A DNA stretch of 64,000 bases from Nocardia abscessus NBRC 100374 (GCF_000308455.1 NZ_BAFP01000031.1:62001-126000), one strand, 5' to 3'. Numbered from the stretch's first letter, positions 50,026-57,526 are shown. Numbers and translations are program-made. Notes: generated from the letters alone by a model not told the origin.

Positions 50026-50339
50026 TTCAAACTTGGTGATGGTCTCGAAGCTCTCGTCCGGCACGGCCGGCTGGGTGAGAATTCGAGACTCCGGCGCCTG
50101 CTTGCTACCGCTCAATGACCGAGTGGGGTTGTGCTCCTTGCCTGTTGATCGCGGGGCTTGCAGGGCCATCGCCGGGTGAGATGCGTCCTGTTAGGAACCC
50201 GGCGACTCGGCATCTGCCGTTGTGCAGGCGTGATGCGGAGATCCCTGTTGGTGAATGTCTGGTATTGCATCGACTCCCGCGACGGAATTTCCCACGCCGG
50301 ACATGGGACAGAGATCGTCGAGCGACGGGAGTTGGATCG
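50026..50339 (+). ncRNA. Candidate bridge RNA region of the IS110 element
   Basis: In established IS110 elements the left non-coding end encodes a bridge RNA with a target loop then a donor loop. Here TGACCGA (50116-50122) equals the last seven bases left of the core in the target, and CTGTTG (50142-50147) is the complement of CAACAG at core plus right target. Further on, GTTAGGAAC (50190-50198) equals the element's right end (51731-51739), and TGAATG (50252-50257) is the complement of CATTCA at core plus left end. The exact transcript ends are not known. Confidence 0.75.
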
Positions 50340-51725
50340 TTGGAGTTGCGGCTGGGTATCGATGTCGCCTGTCGGGCAGCGCACCAGGCCAGCCTGGCCG
50401 ATGAGCAAGGCAAATTCCTATGGTCAGGTCGCAAGTTCCGCACCACCACCAGCGACCTGCAGCGACTGTGGTCGATGCTGCCGGCCGGGGCGGACTCGTC
50501 GTCGATCACCATCATCATGGAGCCCACGCGCAACGCCTGGGTGCCGTTGGCGGCCTGGTTCCGCCGTCAGGGCGCCACTGTGGTTCTGGTGCCGCCAGAA
50601 CAATCTGCCGATCTGCGCGACTACTACTGCAAACACACCAAATCCGACCGCTTGGACTCGAAAATCCTTGCCCGGATCCCGCTTCTGCATCCCGAGGGCA
50701 TGCACACCGCGACCGGGCTCGGGCCCGGCGACACGATGCGCAGAGCGGTCAAACTGCGCTCCAACTTGGTCAAACGCCGCACCAGCATCCTCGCGCGATT
50801 GGATGCGCTGCTCGAACTCCTCGGACCAGGCTGGCACGCGGCACTCGGCGCGGACCTGGCCAACAAGACCCCACTGCGGTTCCTCGCGCATTACGCCGAC
50901 CCGCACGTAGTCATCCGGTTGGGCCGGGCGCGGCTGTCACGATTCCTCACTCGCCATTCTCGCGGCAGCTGGCGCGAGGAGAAAGCCGACCAGCTCATAG
51001 CCGCAGCCCGGGAAACGCTCGACCTCTGGGCCGATGGACTGGACTTCCCGGAGTTGGCCGACGACATCGCGATCGAGGCCCGGCTGGCTTTGCAGCTCAC
51101 CGACGAGATCAAGGAACTCGAAACCCGTATCGCGGCACTGCTGGACAAGGCCGACCCGGGCGGCATCGTCTGCTCGGCGCCCGGGGTCGGCCCGATTCTC
51201 GCAGCCCAGATCCTGGGACGTCTGGGTGACCCCAACCGCTTCGATTCCCTGGCCGCGATCCGTTCCTTCAGTGGACTGGTGCCAAAGCTCGATTCCTCAG
51301 GCTTGAGCGGAAGACACGGTGGTCCAACGAAATCCGGAGACGCCTGCCTGCGCGAAGCACTGTTCATGGCAGCCGAACAGGCCCGGCGCAGCGATCCATC
51401 GCTGGCGGCGAAATACCACCGGCTCATGACCGAGACCGGCAAACACCACAACTCCGCGGTCTGCCATCTCTCCACGACCCTGCTCACCCGCATCGCCGCC
51501 TGCTGGCGCCGCAGCGAGCACTACGTCATCCGCGACGTCGACGGCAGCCCACTCACACCCGAACAAGGCCGTCAGATCGTCGCTAACCGATACACCGTCC
51601 CGGCCGAGATCCGCGCCGCCCGCCGCATCACCAGTGCGCGGACGGGCCGACGACACAAGGAGTCGCGCAGCGCTCCACCGATCGGCCCGTCAACAACCAA
51701 GGCTACGAGCCTTCCACCGAGTTGA
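50340..51725 (+). CDS. IS110-family transposase (DEDD recombinase)
   Basis: 461 residues from TTG 50340 (GGGAG eight bases upstream). The RuvC-like DEDD residues are Asp8 (LGIDVA), Glu61 (MEPTRN), Asp103 and Asp106 (KSDRLDSK). The C-terminal Tnp domain contains APGVGPILAAQILGRLGDP and the serine nucleophile region KSGDACLREALF (Ser332). The frame is open further upstream but those codons cross the bridge RNA region. The protein appears intact, so the element may be active. Confidence 0.94.
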   Translation: MELRLGIDVACRAAHQASLADEQGKFLWSGRKFRTTTSDLQRLWSMLPAGADSSSITIIMEPTRNAWVPLAAWFRRQGATVVLVPPEQSADLRDYYCKHTKSDRLDSKILARIPLLHPEGMHTATGLGPGDTMRRAVKLRSNLVKRRTSILARLDALLELLGPGWHAALGADLANKTPLRFLAHYADPHVVIRLGRARLSRFLTRHSRGSWREEKADQLIAAARETLDLWADGLDFPELADDIAIEARLALQLTDEIKELETRIAALLDKADPGGIVCSAPGVGPILAAQILGRLGDPNRFDSLAAIRSFSGLVPKLDSSGLSGRHGGPTKSGDACLREALFMAAEQARRSDPSLAAKYHRLMTETGKHHNSAVCHLSTTLLTRIAACWRRSEHYVIRDVDGSPLTPEQGRQIVANRYTVPAEIRAARRITSARTGRRHKESRSAPPIGPSTTKATSLPPS

Positions 51726-51990
51726 CATCCGTTAGGAACTCAACAGCCAGCGGTGGTAGTCGGTGTGCGGCACCGTCACAACGCGGACCCGGCTCACCGT
51801 TACTCCCCGACCGGTCGTTTCCTCGACCGGATCGTTCCATCGGTTCTTGTGTTCGTCCGGCAAGGCGGGCTCTCCGGCGAGGAAGCGCCGAAACCGGTCG
51901 GACTCCGTGGGCACAGCGTAGGCGTCCTTCACTTCCAGGTGAAAAGCCTCAGCCTTGCAATCACGAAACAGGGCCACCCAATCCGGCGGC

Positions 51991-52076
51991 TCATGCTGAA
52001 GGTAGAGCACCGTAGAACGTCCTCCTGATCTTCGGAACTTCGACCGCTGTCTCGTTGGCCGCAAGGTCTAGTTGAG
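51991..52076 (-). pseudogene. 3' fragment of the small MRLRFLGKGG-type gene
   Basis: About 28 codons ending at 51991 read LAQLDLAANETAVEVPKI and then RRTFYGAL, matching the end of the gene at 53427-53770. No start is present: similarity begins abruptly near 52076, just after the stop of the XRE gene. It marks one edge of the tandem duplication. Confidence 0.8.
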
Positions 52077-52082
52077 CCAGCC

Positions 52083-52937
52083 TCAGTGGTCCTCGATCGA
52101 TCTATCCCCATGTATGCGAAGCGCTGCGCCTATCAGTTCCCGCGCAGCGTGGCCGGTGACCGACAGGCCGGAAAGAGTGTCGAACGCACGGTGATACAGC
52201 TGGATTTCCCTCGGCTGGGTCACAGTGAGTTCTGCGGTTATCGCTTCGACGAGCACTATTTTGTTGTCGAACACTGAAAAGTTCGTCGGAGCGAATGGAA
52301 GTTCCGCCACGGCCGGCACGATTCCGAGCGTCACCCTGGGTAGCCCGACTACAGCGAGCAACCGGTCCAACTGACCGACCATCACATCGGCACCGCTGAC
52401 CGTTGTGTGCAACGCTTGCTCTCCGATGAGGAAGTGGAACCGCCGGTTTCCTCGATAGAGAAGTTGTTGCCGCTCCAGCCGCTTGGCGACCCCCGCCTCT
52501 ACATCGTTGGGTATTTGGTAGAACTGGCTGACGTTCCGTAGCGTTCCCGTCGCATATTCGGCGGTCTGCAAGAACCCGGGGATGAAGAACGGGTTGTAGA
52601 TTCGTACGATTTGAGATGTCTCGCTCAGGCTCACCAGCGCATGTTGACGTCGTCGAGTGCCGGTGCCGAGCACTTTCCGCCATTCCAGATATGCGGCGTT
52701 GATGTTCTCCAGGTTGGCTACCAGGTCCGGCACCTCATCTACGGCGTCGCAGTGCTCACACCAGGCGCGGATGTCATCGCGTGACGGTTTGATCCGTCCG
52801 TACTCGATCTTGGAGATCTTGGTTTGGTGCCACTCGTTTCGCCGGGCCAACTCTGCGCCGGACAATCCCGCGTTGAGTCGAAGCTCCCGGAGCCGATTTC
52901 CGAGAGCTTCGCGCTGCTGGTGAATGGAGTCGGTCAC
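52083..52937 (-). CDS. XRE-family regulator with DUF5753 (Scr1-type) domain
   Basis: 284 residues. The helix-turn-helix is at about 10-65 (LGNRLRELRLNAGLSGAELA and WHQTKISKIEYGRIKPS). The DUF5753 ligand/partner domain fills about 100-280, with NPFFIPGFLQTAEYATG, RFHFLIGEQALHT and VTLGIVPAVAELPFAPTNF. NCBI calls this group Scr1-family TA-system antitoxin-like regulators, after Streptomyces Scr1/Scr2. GTG 52937 overlaps the DUF6879 stop (GTGA). Here the partner is DUF6879, not the usual DUF397 toxin. Confidence 0.93.
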   Translation of the reverse strand: MTDSIHQQREALGNRLRELRLNAGLSGAELARRNEWHQTKISKIEYGRIKPSRDDIRAWCEHCDAVDEVPDLVANLENINAAYLEWRKVLGTGTRRRQHALVSLSETSQIVRIYNPFFIPGFLQTAEYATGTLRNVSQFYQIPNDVEAGVAKRLERQQLLYRGNRRFHFLIGEQALHTTVSGADVMVGQLDRLLAVVGLPRVTLGIVPAVAELPFAPTNFSVFDNKIVLVEAITAELTVTQPREIQLYHRAFDTLSGLSVTGHAARELIGAALRIHGDRSIEDH

Positions 52938-53446
52938 GTGCGGGCGTACTCCGCGTACGGCGTCGCCAACTCCCACAAACGGTCGCGGACACTTCGGCAG
53001 TAGTCCACAACTCCTGGATCTGTGGTTATCGCCGCACCTGCCGGTTTGCCATCAGCATCGACGAGGTTGTAGACGACTCGTTCGTCATCGAACAGCCACC
53101 AGTCATCCGGTGGCACCTTCCCGGCCGCGTGGCGGGGCAAGTACCGGATGTCCTCCCCGGACTGAATGTTGCGTCCGGTCACCGACAGCAACCAACGGTG
53201 GTAGTCCGAGTGTGGGACGCTCACGACACGGACCCGACTCACCGATATCCCGCGACCAGTGGTCTCCTGCATAAGCGCGTGCCACGGTACGGGCGGTTCG
53301 TCGGGCGGAGGTTCGCCGACGAGGAATGCTCGAAGTCGATTGTCCTCGGATGCCACGGCGTAGGAGTCGCGAACCTCTAGATGAAATGCGCTGCGCCGCA
53401 ATGCCCGGAACCAGTCATTCCACGGGTCACCGTCGGCCAGCAGCAC
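52934..53446 (-). CDS. DUF6879 family protein
   Basis: 170 residues. Features are WFRALRRSAFHLEVRDSYAV near the N-terminus, an SRVRVVSVPHSDYHRWLL core, the conserved GEDIRYLPRH and the segment DDWWLFDDERVVYNLVDADG. It is soluble, with no membrane segment. Function is unknown; in actinobacteria the family is often next to XRE/DUF5753 regulators. GTG 53446 overlaps the upstream small gene by 20 bp and the stop overlaps the regulator by GTGA, so the three are translationally linked. Confidence 0.9.
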   Translation of the reverse strand: MLLADGDPWNDWFRALRRSAFHLEVRDSYAVASEDNRLRAFLVGEPPPDEPPVPWHALMQETTGRGISVSRVRVVSVPHSDYHRWLLSVTGRNIQSGEDIRYLPRHAAGKVPPDDWWLFDDERVVYNLVDADGKPAGAAITTDPGVVDYCRSVRDRLWELATPYAEYART

Positions 53447-53770
53447 CGTAGAACGTCCTTCCTAGCTTGGGTACCTCGATAGCCGTTTCGTCGGTGGCCA
53501 AGTCGAGTTGACTCAGGGTCTCATCATCCGTGATCGGTCGTCCGGCAAGGGTGAAAGTCCCTCGGCCGGTGTCCGTCATCGTTGTCCCAAGGAACGTATC
53601 GGCTTCCGCGAAGCCAGTTAGCAGGTGTGGGATTTCGATGTTCCGGGTGTGTCTGTCTTCCACCCCTGGACGAGGTAGCTCGCCTGGTCGGTGGCGTACA
53701 ACGACGGACAACCGTTGGCCTCGGACCCGCCCTTGCCAAGGAACCTCAACCGCATCTGGGTTTCTCCCAT
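53427..53770 (-). pseudogene. Frameshifted small protein of the DUF6879 module
   Basis: From ATG 53770 the frame reads MGETQMRLRFLGKGGSEANG and then SLYATDQASYLVQGWKTDTP. After about 53645 the conserved continuation (NIEIPHLLTGFAEADTFLGT, LATDETAIEVPKLGRTFYG) is in another frame, running to 53427. One extra base would join them into a protein of about 114 residues. I recognise the N-terminal pattern as a recurring small actinobacterial protein without known function. Either a real frameshift or a sequence error. Met at 53755 is an alternative start. Confidence 0.7.
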
Positions 53771-53975
53771 CGTGACATGCACATGCATGATGGACTGTCA
53801 TTCCAGTCTGACTCACAAATATGCAGTGCGCCAGGCAAATATTGCTTTGTGCATACCCGTGCATGAACCTGGACGCACCTCCGGTGAGCTCTTTACCGTC
53901 CTTACCGGCACGCGACGCCGGGTGACCTGCCCCCGACGTCGGGTGCCTGCCAACCGCGACGGATGGGGTGGACGA

Positions 53976-54353
53976 ATGAGGCCACGGCCGACAGCAATCG
54001 GGTATCTGCGCCGAGATATATCCGGCGTCTCACAGACCTGGGATGAGATTCAACTCCGCAGTCTCGCCAAGCGACTCGGGTACGAACTCGCGAAGACGGT
54101 CGTGTTCGGTCCTGAGACCGACAGCCCTCTGAGCCGCCTGATGAACGTCGTTCGCCGAGTGGATGTCGACGCCGTGATCGTTCCCGGTGTCCGGCACTTC
54201 GGTGGGGAAGTGCCGCCCGAGTTGGTGAAGGTCGTCGACGTGATCACGGTGGATTCAACGAAGACCTATGCTCGCTGGGCGCCAGGGTGCAGCGGCGGCC
54301 GGATGTTCTCACCGGCTGAGCACGACGCATGGCTCAGGTCTTTGGGCAGGTGA
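53976..54353 (+). CDS. Resolvase-like protein lacking the catalytic serine
   Basis: 125 residues. The fold resembles the N-terminal domain of serine recombinases (AIGYLRRDISGVSQTWDEIQ, LRSLAKRLGYELAKTVVF). The residue following YxR, where the catalytic Ser normally sits (YxRVS), is RDIS here, so the active site is probably absent, and the DNA-binding domain is missing. The C-terminus MFSPAEHDAWLRSLGR is unlike recombinases. It is a recurring stand-alone protein type in Nocardia; its function is unknown. Confidence 0.75.
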   Translation: MRPRPTAIGYLRRDISGVSQTWDEIQLRSLAKRLGYELAKTVVFGPETDSPLSRLMNVVRRVDVDAVIVPGVRHFGGEVPPELVKVVDVITVDSTKTYARWAPGCSGGRMFSPAEHDAWLRSLGR

Positions 54354-54506
54354 GCGACCGCAACCCCGGCCTCTATATCGTCAGTCATCGACAACTTGCA
54401 TGGATGCTTGTCGGGAGCGTCAACGATGGCAGCCGCCATGGCCCGGCTGTTCGGTTCGAAGAACCTCCGGCGGACCGGGCGCGGGGGAGTCTGCAAGAAT
54501 CTGGGT

Positions 54507-54836
54507 GTGACCGATGCCGACACGCCTATCGCGGAGCACCGGGGTGGTGCCCGGAGTCTGGGGGCGCAGTTTCTGCGCTGCCATCTGCCGATGGTGGTAG
54601 TGACGCTGGTCATGGTGGTGGCGGTGGTGTTCGTGGCGTCCGACCGGTGGCGGCGCGGGGCGTTCTTCTTCGGCGGTGCGACGCTGCTGGCGGCGGCGTT
54701 CCGGTTGTGCCTGCCGACCGCGCAGGTCGGGCTGCTCGCGGTGCGCAGCAAACCCTTCGACGTCGGCGCGCTGACCCTGCTGGGGTCGAGCATTCTGTTC
54801 CTCGCGGCCACGATCAACACACTCGGCGTCGGCTGA
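54507..54836 (+). CDS. DUF3017 family membrane protein
   Basis: 109 residues with three membrane helices (about 28-45, 52-68 and 83-105; VVVTLVMVVAVVFVASDRWR, TLLAAAFRLCLPTAQVGLLA). GTG 54507 is used; the frame extends upstream without a clear ribosome site. In mycobacteria the family gene lies next to folD (Rv3355c/Rv3356c). Here folD is not in the window, and the accessory island ends just upstream. The function is unknown. Confidence 0.85.
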   Translation: MTDADTPIAEHRGGARSLGAQFLRCHLPMVVVTLVMVVAVVFVASDRWRRGAFFFGGATLLAAAFRLCLPTAQVGLLAVRSKPFDVGALTLLGSSILFLAATINTLGVG

Positions 54837-54887
54837 CAGCTCGAGCGATCGGCGACCCGGCCGGGCCGGGTCGGGTCGCCCAGGTGA

Positions 54888-55535
54888 TCAGCGGGCAGCG
54901 GCGTATCGCTCGGCGAAAACCGTTCGTTCACGCGGCCGTCGCCCGGGATGGGGTGGGACGGCGTCGCTGTAGCCGATGGTGATCAGCACCGCTATGGCGA
55001 GATCCTCGCGGTCGCCGATACCGATGGCTTGCTTCACCAGGTCCGGGTCCCAGCCGTTCATCGGTGCGGAGGCCAGGCCGAGTCCGGTGGCGGCGAGCAT
55101 CGCGTAGGTGGCCGCGATCATCGCGTTCTTGACGGCGTTCTCCCGCAGCAGTCCGCGCTGCTCCAAGGCCAGGTACTCGGCGCGCGCGTCGAACAACGCG
55201 GTGAATTCGGCGTTCCACGCGCCGTTGCGGCCGGCCAGTTCGGCGATATCGGTGTTGCGGTCTCGCCAGGCGGCGGCATCGGCGACGAAGACCAGTACCA
55301 CCGGCGCCTCCTTCGGCTGCGGCTGACCGAATGCCGCCTTCGACAAGGCGTCGCGGCCGGACGCACTGGTCACGACCACGATCGACCGGTCCTGCATGTT
55401 CCACGCGCTCGGTGCCTGCATCGTCAACTCGAGCAATTCCTCGATCAGGCCGGGCGGCACCGGGTCGGGGCGATAGTGCCGTACCGTGCGACGTCCTCGA
55501 ATCGCGTCGGCCACCGAAAGTGTCTGTGTTTCCAT
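54888..55535 (-). CDS. Nitroreductase-family FMN oxidoreductase
   Basis: 215 residues. FMN-binding features are RGRRTVRHYRPDPVPPGLIE near the N-terminus, QAPSAWNMQDRSIVVV and, near the end, ATGLGLASAPMNGWDPDLVK with a final RPRERTVFAERY. Such enzymes reduce nitroaromatics or quinones with NAD(P)H. ATG 55535 lies at the edge of the HxlR binding region; the gene is divergent from hxlR with 69 bp between starts. Confidence 0.93.
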   Translation of the reverse strand: METQTLSVADAIRGRRTVRHYRPDPVPPGLIEELLELTMQAPSAWNMQDRSIVVVTSASGRDALSKAAFGQPQPKEAPVVLVFVADAAAWRDRNTDIAELAGRNGAWNAEFTALFDARAEYLALEQRGLLRENAVKNAMIAATYAMLAATGLGLASAPMNGWDPDLVKQAIGIGDREDLAIAVLITIGYSDAVPPHPGRRPRERTVFAERYAAAR

Positions 55536-55543
55536 ATTTCTTA

Positions 55544-55604
55544 CTATCGGAGAGTCACACTCCAATGGGAAGAAGGCACTTTTCGGTGCGCTACACTCCG
55601 ATAG
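55544..55604. promoter_or_regulatory. Candidate HxlR operator sites
   Basis: Three copies of ACACTCCRATRG-type half-sites: CTATCGGAGAGT (55544-55555, inverted), ACACTCCAATGG (55557-55568) and ACACTCCGATAG (55593-55604). The last abuts the hxlR start codon. Outer copies form a 12-bp inverted repeat with one mismatch. Confidence 0.7.
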
Positions 55605-55982
55605 GTGCGCACGTATCTCGAAGATTCCGGTCTGCCCGCCGACGTCTACTCCGCGAAGTGCCCCACGCGGGAGGTCCTCGACCACATCGCGGGCAAATGG
55701 ACGGTGCTGATCATCGACGCGCTCGCCGACGGCACCATGCGGTACACCGATCTTCGCCACCGCATCGACGGCATCTCCCAGAAGATGCTGACGCAGACGT
55801 TGCGTCAACTCGAGACCGACGGATTCGTCACGCGGACAGCGCATCCCACCGTGCCGCCGCGGGTCGAGTACACGCTGACGGAGCTGGGTCACAGCTTGCG
55901 CACGCCGATAGCGGCGCTGCGGGAGTGGATCGAGACCAATATCAACCGAATCGAAGCGGCGCGGCGGGCCGCGGCGCTGTGA
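55605..55982 (+). CDS. HxlR-family transcriptional regulator
   Basis: 125 residues. The winged helix spans about 19-105: CPTREVLDHIAGKWTVLIID, RYTDLRHRIDGISQKMLTQT and the wing VPPRVEYTLTELG. Cys19 near the first helix is typical of HxlR proteins that sense electrophiles. It starts at GTG 55605 immediately after a repeat copy, so the message has almost no leader. It is divergent from the nitroreductase it probably controls. Confidence 0.94.
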   Translation: MRTYLEDSGLPADVYSAKCPTREVLDHIAGKWTVLIIDALADGTMRYTDLRHRIDGISQKMLTQTLRQLETDGFVTRTAHPTVPPRVEYTLTELGHSLRTPIAALREWIETNINRIEAARRAAAL

Positions 55983-56003
55983 GGGTGGCGACCACCGAAC
56001 CTG

Positions 56004-57161
56004 TCAGCGTTCGGGTCGCACACCGGTCCTGGCTAGTCGCATGGTCTCGGTCAGCAGCTTCGACACCGCCGCCGCCTCGGTGAGGAACCCGTCGTGCCCG
56101 TCGCGGGAGTGCACGATCTCCAGTCCGTCGCAGCCGGGGAGCAGATCGGCGAGCTCCTGCTGGGTACGCAGCGGGTACAGCCGGTCGGAGTCGACGCCAC
56201 CGACCACGCAGGGCACCGGCGTCGCCGCGAGCGCCGCCTCGATGCCGCCGCGACCGCGGCCGACGTCGTGGCGGTTCATCGCCTCGGTCAGCAACACGTA
56301 GGTGGCGGGATCGAAACGCTTGCACAGCTTCTCGGCCTGGTGGTCGAGGTAGCTCTGCACCGCGTACCGGCCGCCGTTCCACGGGTCCTCGTCGCCCTGC
56401 GGTTTGTTCTCGAACCGGTGGTCCAGCTCGAATTCGGTGCGGTAGGTCAGGTGCGCGATCCGTCGAGCCAGGGCCATGCCCGTCGTCGGGGCGCGGCCGG
56501 TGCCGTGATAGTCGCCGCCCTGCCAGTCCGGGTCGGCCTTGATCGCCGCGATCTGAGTGGTCTGGGTGCCGATCTGGTCGGCGGTAGCGCGCGCGCCGAC
56601 CGCGAGCACCAGCGCCGCGGCGACCCGCTCCGGTGCGCCGACCATCCACTCCAGCACCCGCATGCCGCCCATCGACCCGCCCACAACGGCGGCGAGCCGC
56701 TCGACGCCGAGCAAGTCGAGCAGAGCGGCCTCCGCGGTCACCTGGTCGCGGATGGAGATCTCGGGAAACCTCGCACCCCAAGGCTTTCCATCCGGAGCGA
56801 GAGTGGACGGCCCGGTGCTGCCCTTGCAGCCGCCGAGCACGTTCGTCGCGATCACACACCATTCGTCGGTGTCCAGCGGCGCACCCGGCCCGACCATGCC
56901 GTCCCACCAGCCGGGCATCTCGTGGACGTCGTTGGGCTTGCCGACGACGTGCGAATCTCCGGTCAGCGCGTGTTCGACCAGCACGACGTTGTCGAGTCCG
57001 GGGGAGAGCTCACCCCAGCGCTGCACCGCCAAGCGCACGTCCGGGATGACCGCTCCGTTCTCCAATCGCACATCGCCGATGGCGATGGTGCCGAACTGCC
57101 CGTCCGAGGGCGGCAGGGCGACGGCGGAGGTCCGGGCGCTCCGTTCGGTATCCACGGTCAC
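56004..57161 (-). CDS. metX: Homoserine O-acetyltransferase
   Basis: MetX acetylates homoserine with acetyl-CoA in methionine synthesis. 385 residues with an alpha/beta-hydrolase fold: nucleophile elbow GGSMGG, the [11 protein letters not shown] motif, [20 protein letters not shown], and the catalytic Asp/His in GVDSDRLYP and [12 protein letters not shown] 57161 overlaps the stop of the metY relict (GTGA). Expression should depend on the SAM-IV riboswitch and Cys leader upstream. The triad is intact. Confidence 0.97.
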   Translation of the reverse strand: MTVDTERSARTSAVALPPSDGQFGTIAIGDVRLENGAVIPDVRLAVQRWGELSPGLDNVVLVEHALTGDSHVVGKPNDVHEMPGWWDGMVGPGAPLDTDEWCVIATNVLGGCKGSTGPSTLAPDGKPWGARFPEISIRDQVTAEAALLDLLGVERLAAVVGGSMGGMRVLEWMVGAPERVAAALVLAVGARATADQIGTQTTQIAAIKADPDWQGGDYHGTGRAPTTGMALARRIAHLTYRTEFELDHRFENKPQGDEDPWNGGRYAVQSYLDHQAEKLCKRFDPATYVLLTEAMNRHDVGRGRGGIEAALAATPVPCVVGGVDSDRLYPLRTQQELADLLPGCDGLEIVHSRDGHDGFLTEAAAVSKLLTETMRLARTGVRPER

Positions 57162-57313
57162 GTCGTCGCCGCCGCGAAACCGGCGCGCAGATCGGCCGGG
57201 ATGTCCTCGATGCCGACCGCGAGACGGACCGGTCCTGGGGCGAGCCGTTCCTCGGGTGTGAGGTGCGAATGCGTCGGGTGGTGCTCGGCCCCGCGCGCGG
57301 TGGATTCACTCAT
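57158..57313 (-). pseudogene. metY: Relict metY (O-acetylhomoserine sulfhydrylase), start and C-terminus only
   Basis: A 51-codon frame with its own ribosome site (GGGAGCAAACC-ATG). After about 10 residues it reads [14 protein letters not shown] and then [20 protein letters not shown], which matches the C-terminus of mycobacterial MetY (Rv3340) with a few missing residues. The other roughly 390 codons, including the PLP lysine, are gone. The frame is intact and coupled to metX by GTGA, so it may survive as a translational lead for metX. Confidence 0.82.
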
Positions 57314-57351
57314 GGTTTGCTCCCAAAAGGTGTTCGCCGGTACAGCAGGGG

Positions 57352-57375
57352 TTAGCGGTGTGAACAACAACACAT
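57352..57375 (-). CDS. Cysteine leader peptide (MCCCSHR)
   Basis: An eight-codon frame, ATG TGT TGT TGT TCA CAC CGC TAA, with AGGAGG eight bases upstream (57384-57389). It lies between the SAM-IV riboswitch and the metY relict. Cys-rich leader peptides of this kind mediate cysteine-responsive attenuation in mycobacteria. The role here is inferred from that precedent. Confidence 0.82.
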   Translation of the reverse strand: MCCCSHR

Positions 57376-57394
57376 GCCGGCGACCTCCTGTTAC

Positions 57395-57503
57395 GCGCTT
57401 GCTCCCGGCTTTCGGGAGCCAGGTCATCACCCGGAGCACCCCACCGCGGATGGAGGGTTGCCGACCAGCGAGCCGGGGCTTGGCGCTGATACTCATGACC
57501 TGC
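57395..57503 (-). promoter_or_regulatory. SAM-IV riboswitch
   Basis: On the minus strand the core starts GGTCATGAGT (57500-57491) and closes GATGACC (57428-57422), forming P1. Between lie AGCGCCAAGCCCCGGCT, GGCAACCCTCC and GGTGGGGTGC, the SAM-IV consensus blocks. The extra 3' hairpin GCTCCCG...CGGGAGC (57400-57418) distinguishes SAM-IV from SAM-I. It should turn down metX expression when S-adenosylmethionine is plentiful. Confidence 0.93.
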
Positions 57504-57526
57504 CCGGCATCATAACCGGCGGGCCG

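Larger units (their letters stand above)
50026..51740 (+). mobile_element. IS110-family insertion sequence (1,715 bp)
   Basis: The boundaries follow from the rebuilt target. The left junction is gaccga-CA-ttcaaac (core at 50024-50025) and the right junction is ggaact-CA-acagcc (core at 51741-51742). The empty site is gaccga-CA-acagcc. The element contains one transposase gene, a 314-bp non-coding left end and only 15 bp after the transposase stop. There are no terminal inverted repeats and no longer target duplication, as is usual for IS110. Confidence 0.93.
49772..52010 (-). pseudogene. DUF6879 gene interrupted by an IS110 element
   Basis: The 5' part runs from GTG 52010 to 51743 and ends HTDYHRWLL. 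The 3' part (50023-49772) resumes at SVTDTNTAAGEDIRYVPRH. Joining them across the element gives HRWLLSVT, exactly as in the intact copy at 52934-53446. Both halves keep open frames and high similarity, so the insertion looks recent. Neither half alone should be functional. Confidence 0.92.
49342..53520 (-). repeat. Tandem duplication of a DUF6879-XRE module
   Basis: The unit runs from inside the small gene through DUF6879 to the end of the XRE/DUF5753 gene. The right copy is about 53520-52083. The left copy is about 52076-49342, carrying the IS110 element and lacking about 480 bp of the XRE gene. Overlaps between the three genes are the same in both copies. Confidence 0.85.

Noticed and set aside
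50115..50339. A transposase start at ATG 50115, adding 75 residues
   Set aside because: The extension crosses the guide segments and has no similarity to the family start. The protein core begins at LGIDVA just after TTG 50340.
50190..51739. Reading the repeated GTTAGGAAC as a target-site duplication flanking a shorter element
   Set aside because: The paralogous copy shows that everything from 50026 to 51740 is inserted, and IS110 elements do not make 9-bp duplications. The repeat fits a donor guide better.
53427..53864. A 145-residue minus-strand protein starting at 53864
   Set aside because: Its first half is out of frame with the conserved small protein and has poor codon use. Only the part after the frameshift is genuine.
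57158..57313. A novel 51-residue protein family upstream of metX
   Set aside because: Its second half matches the C-terminus of MetY and its place matches metY, so a relict is the simpler reading.
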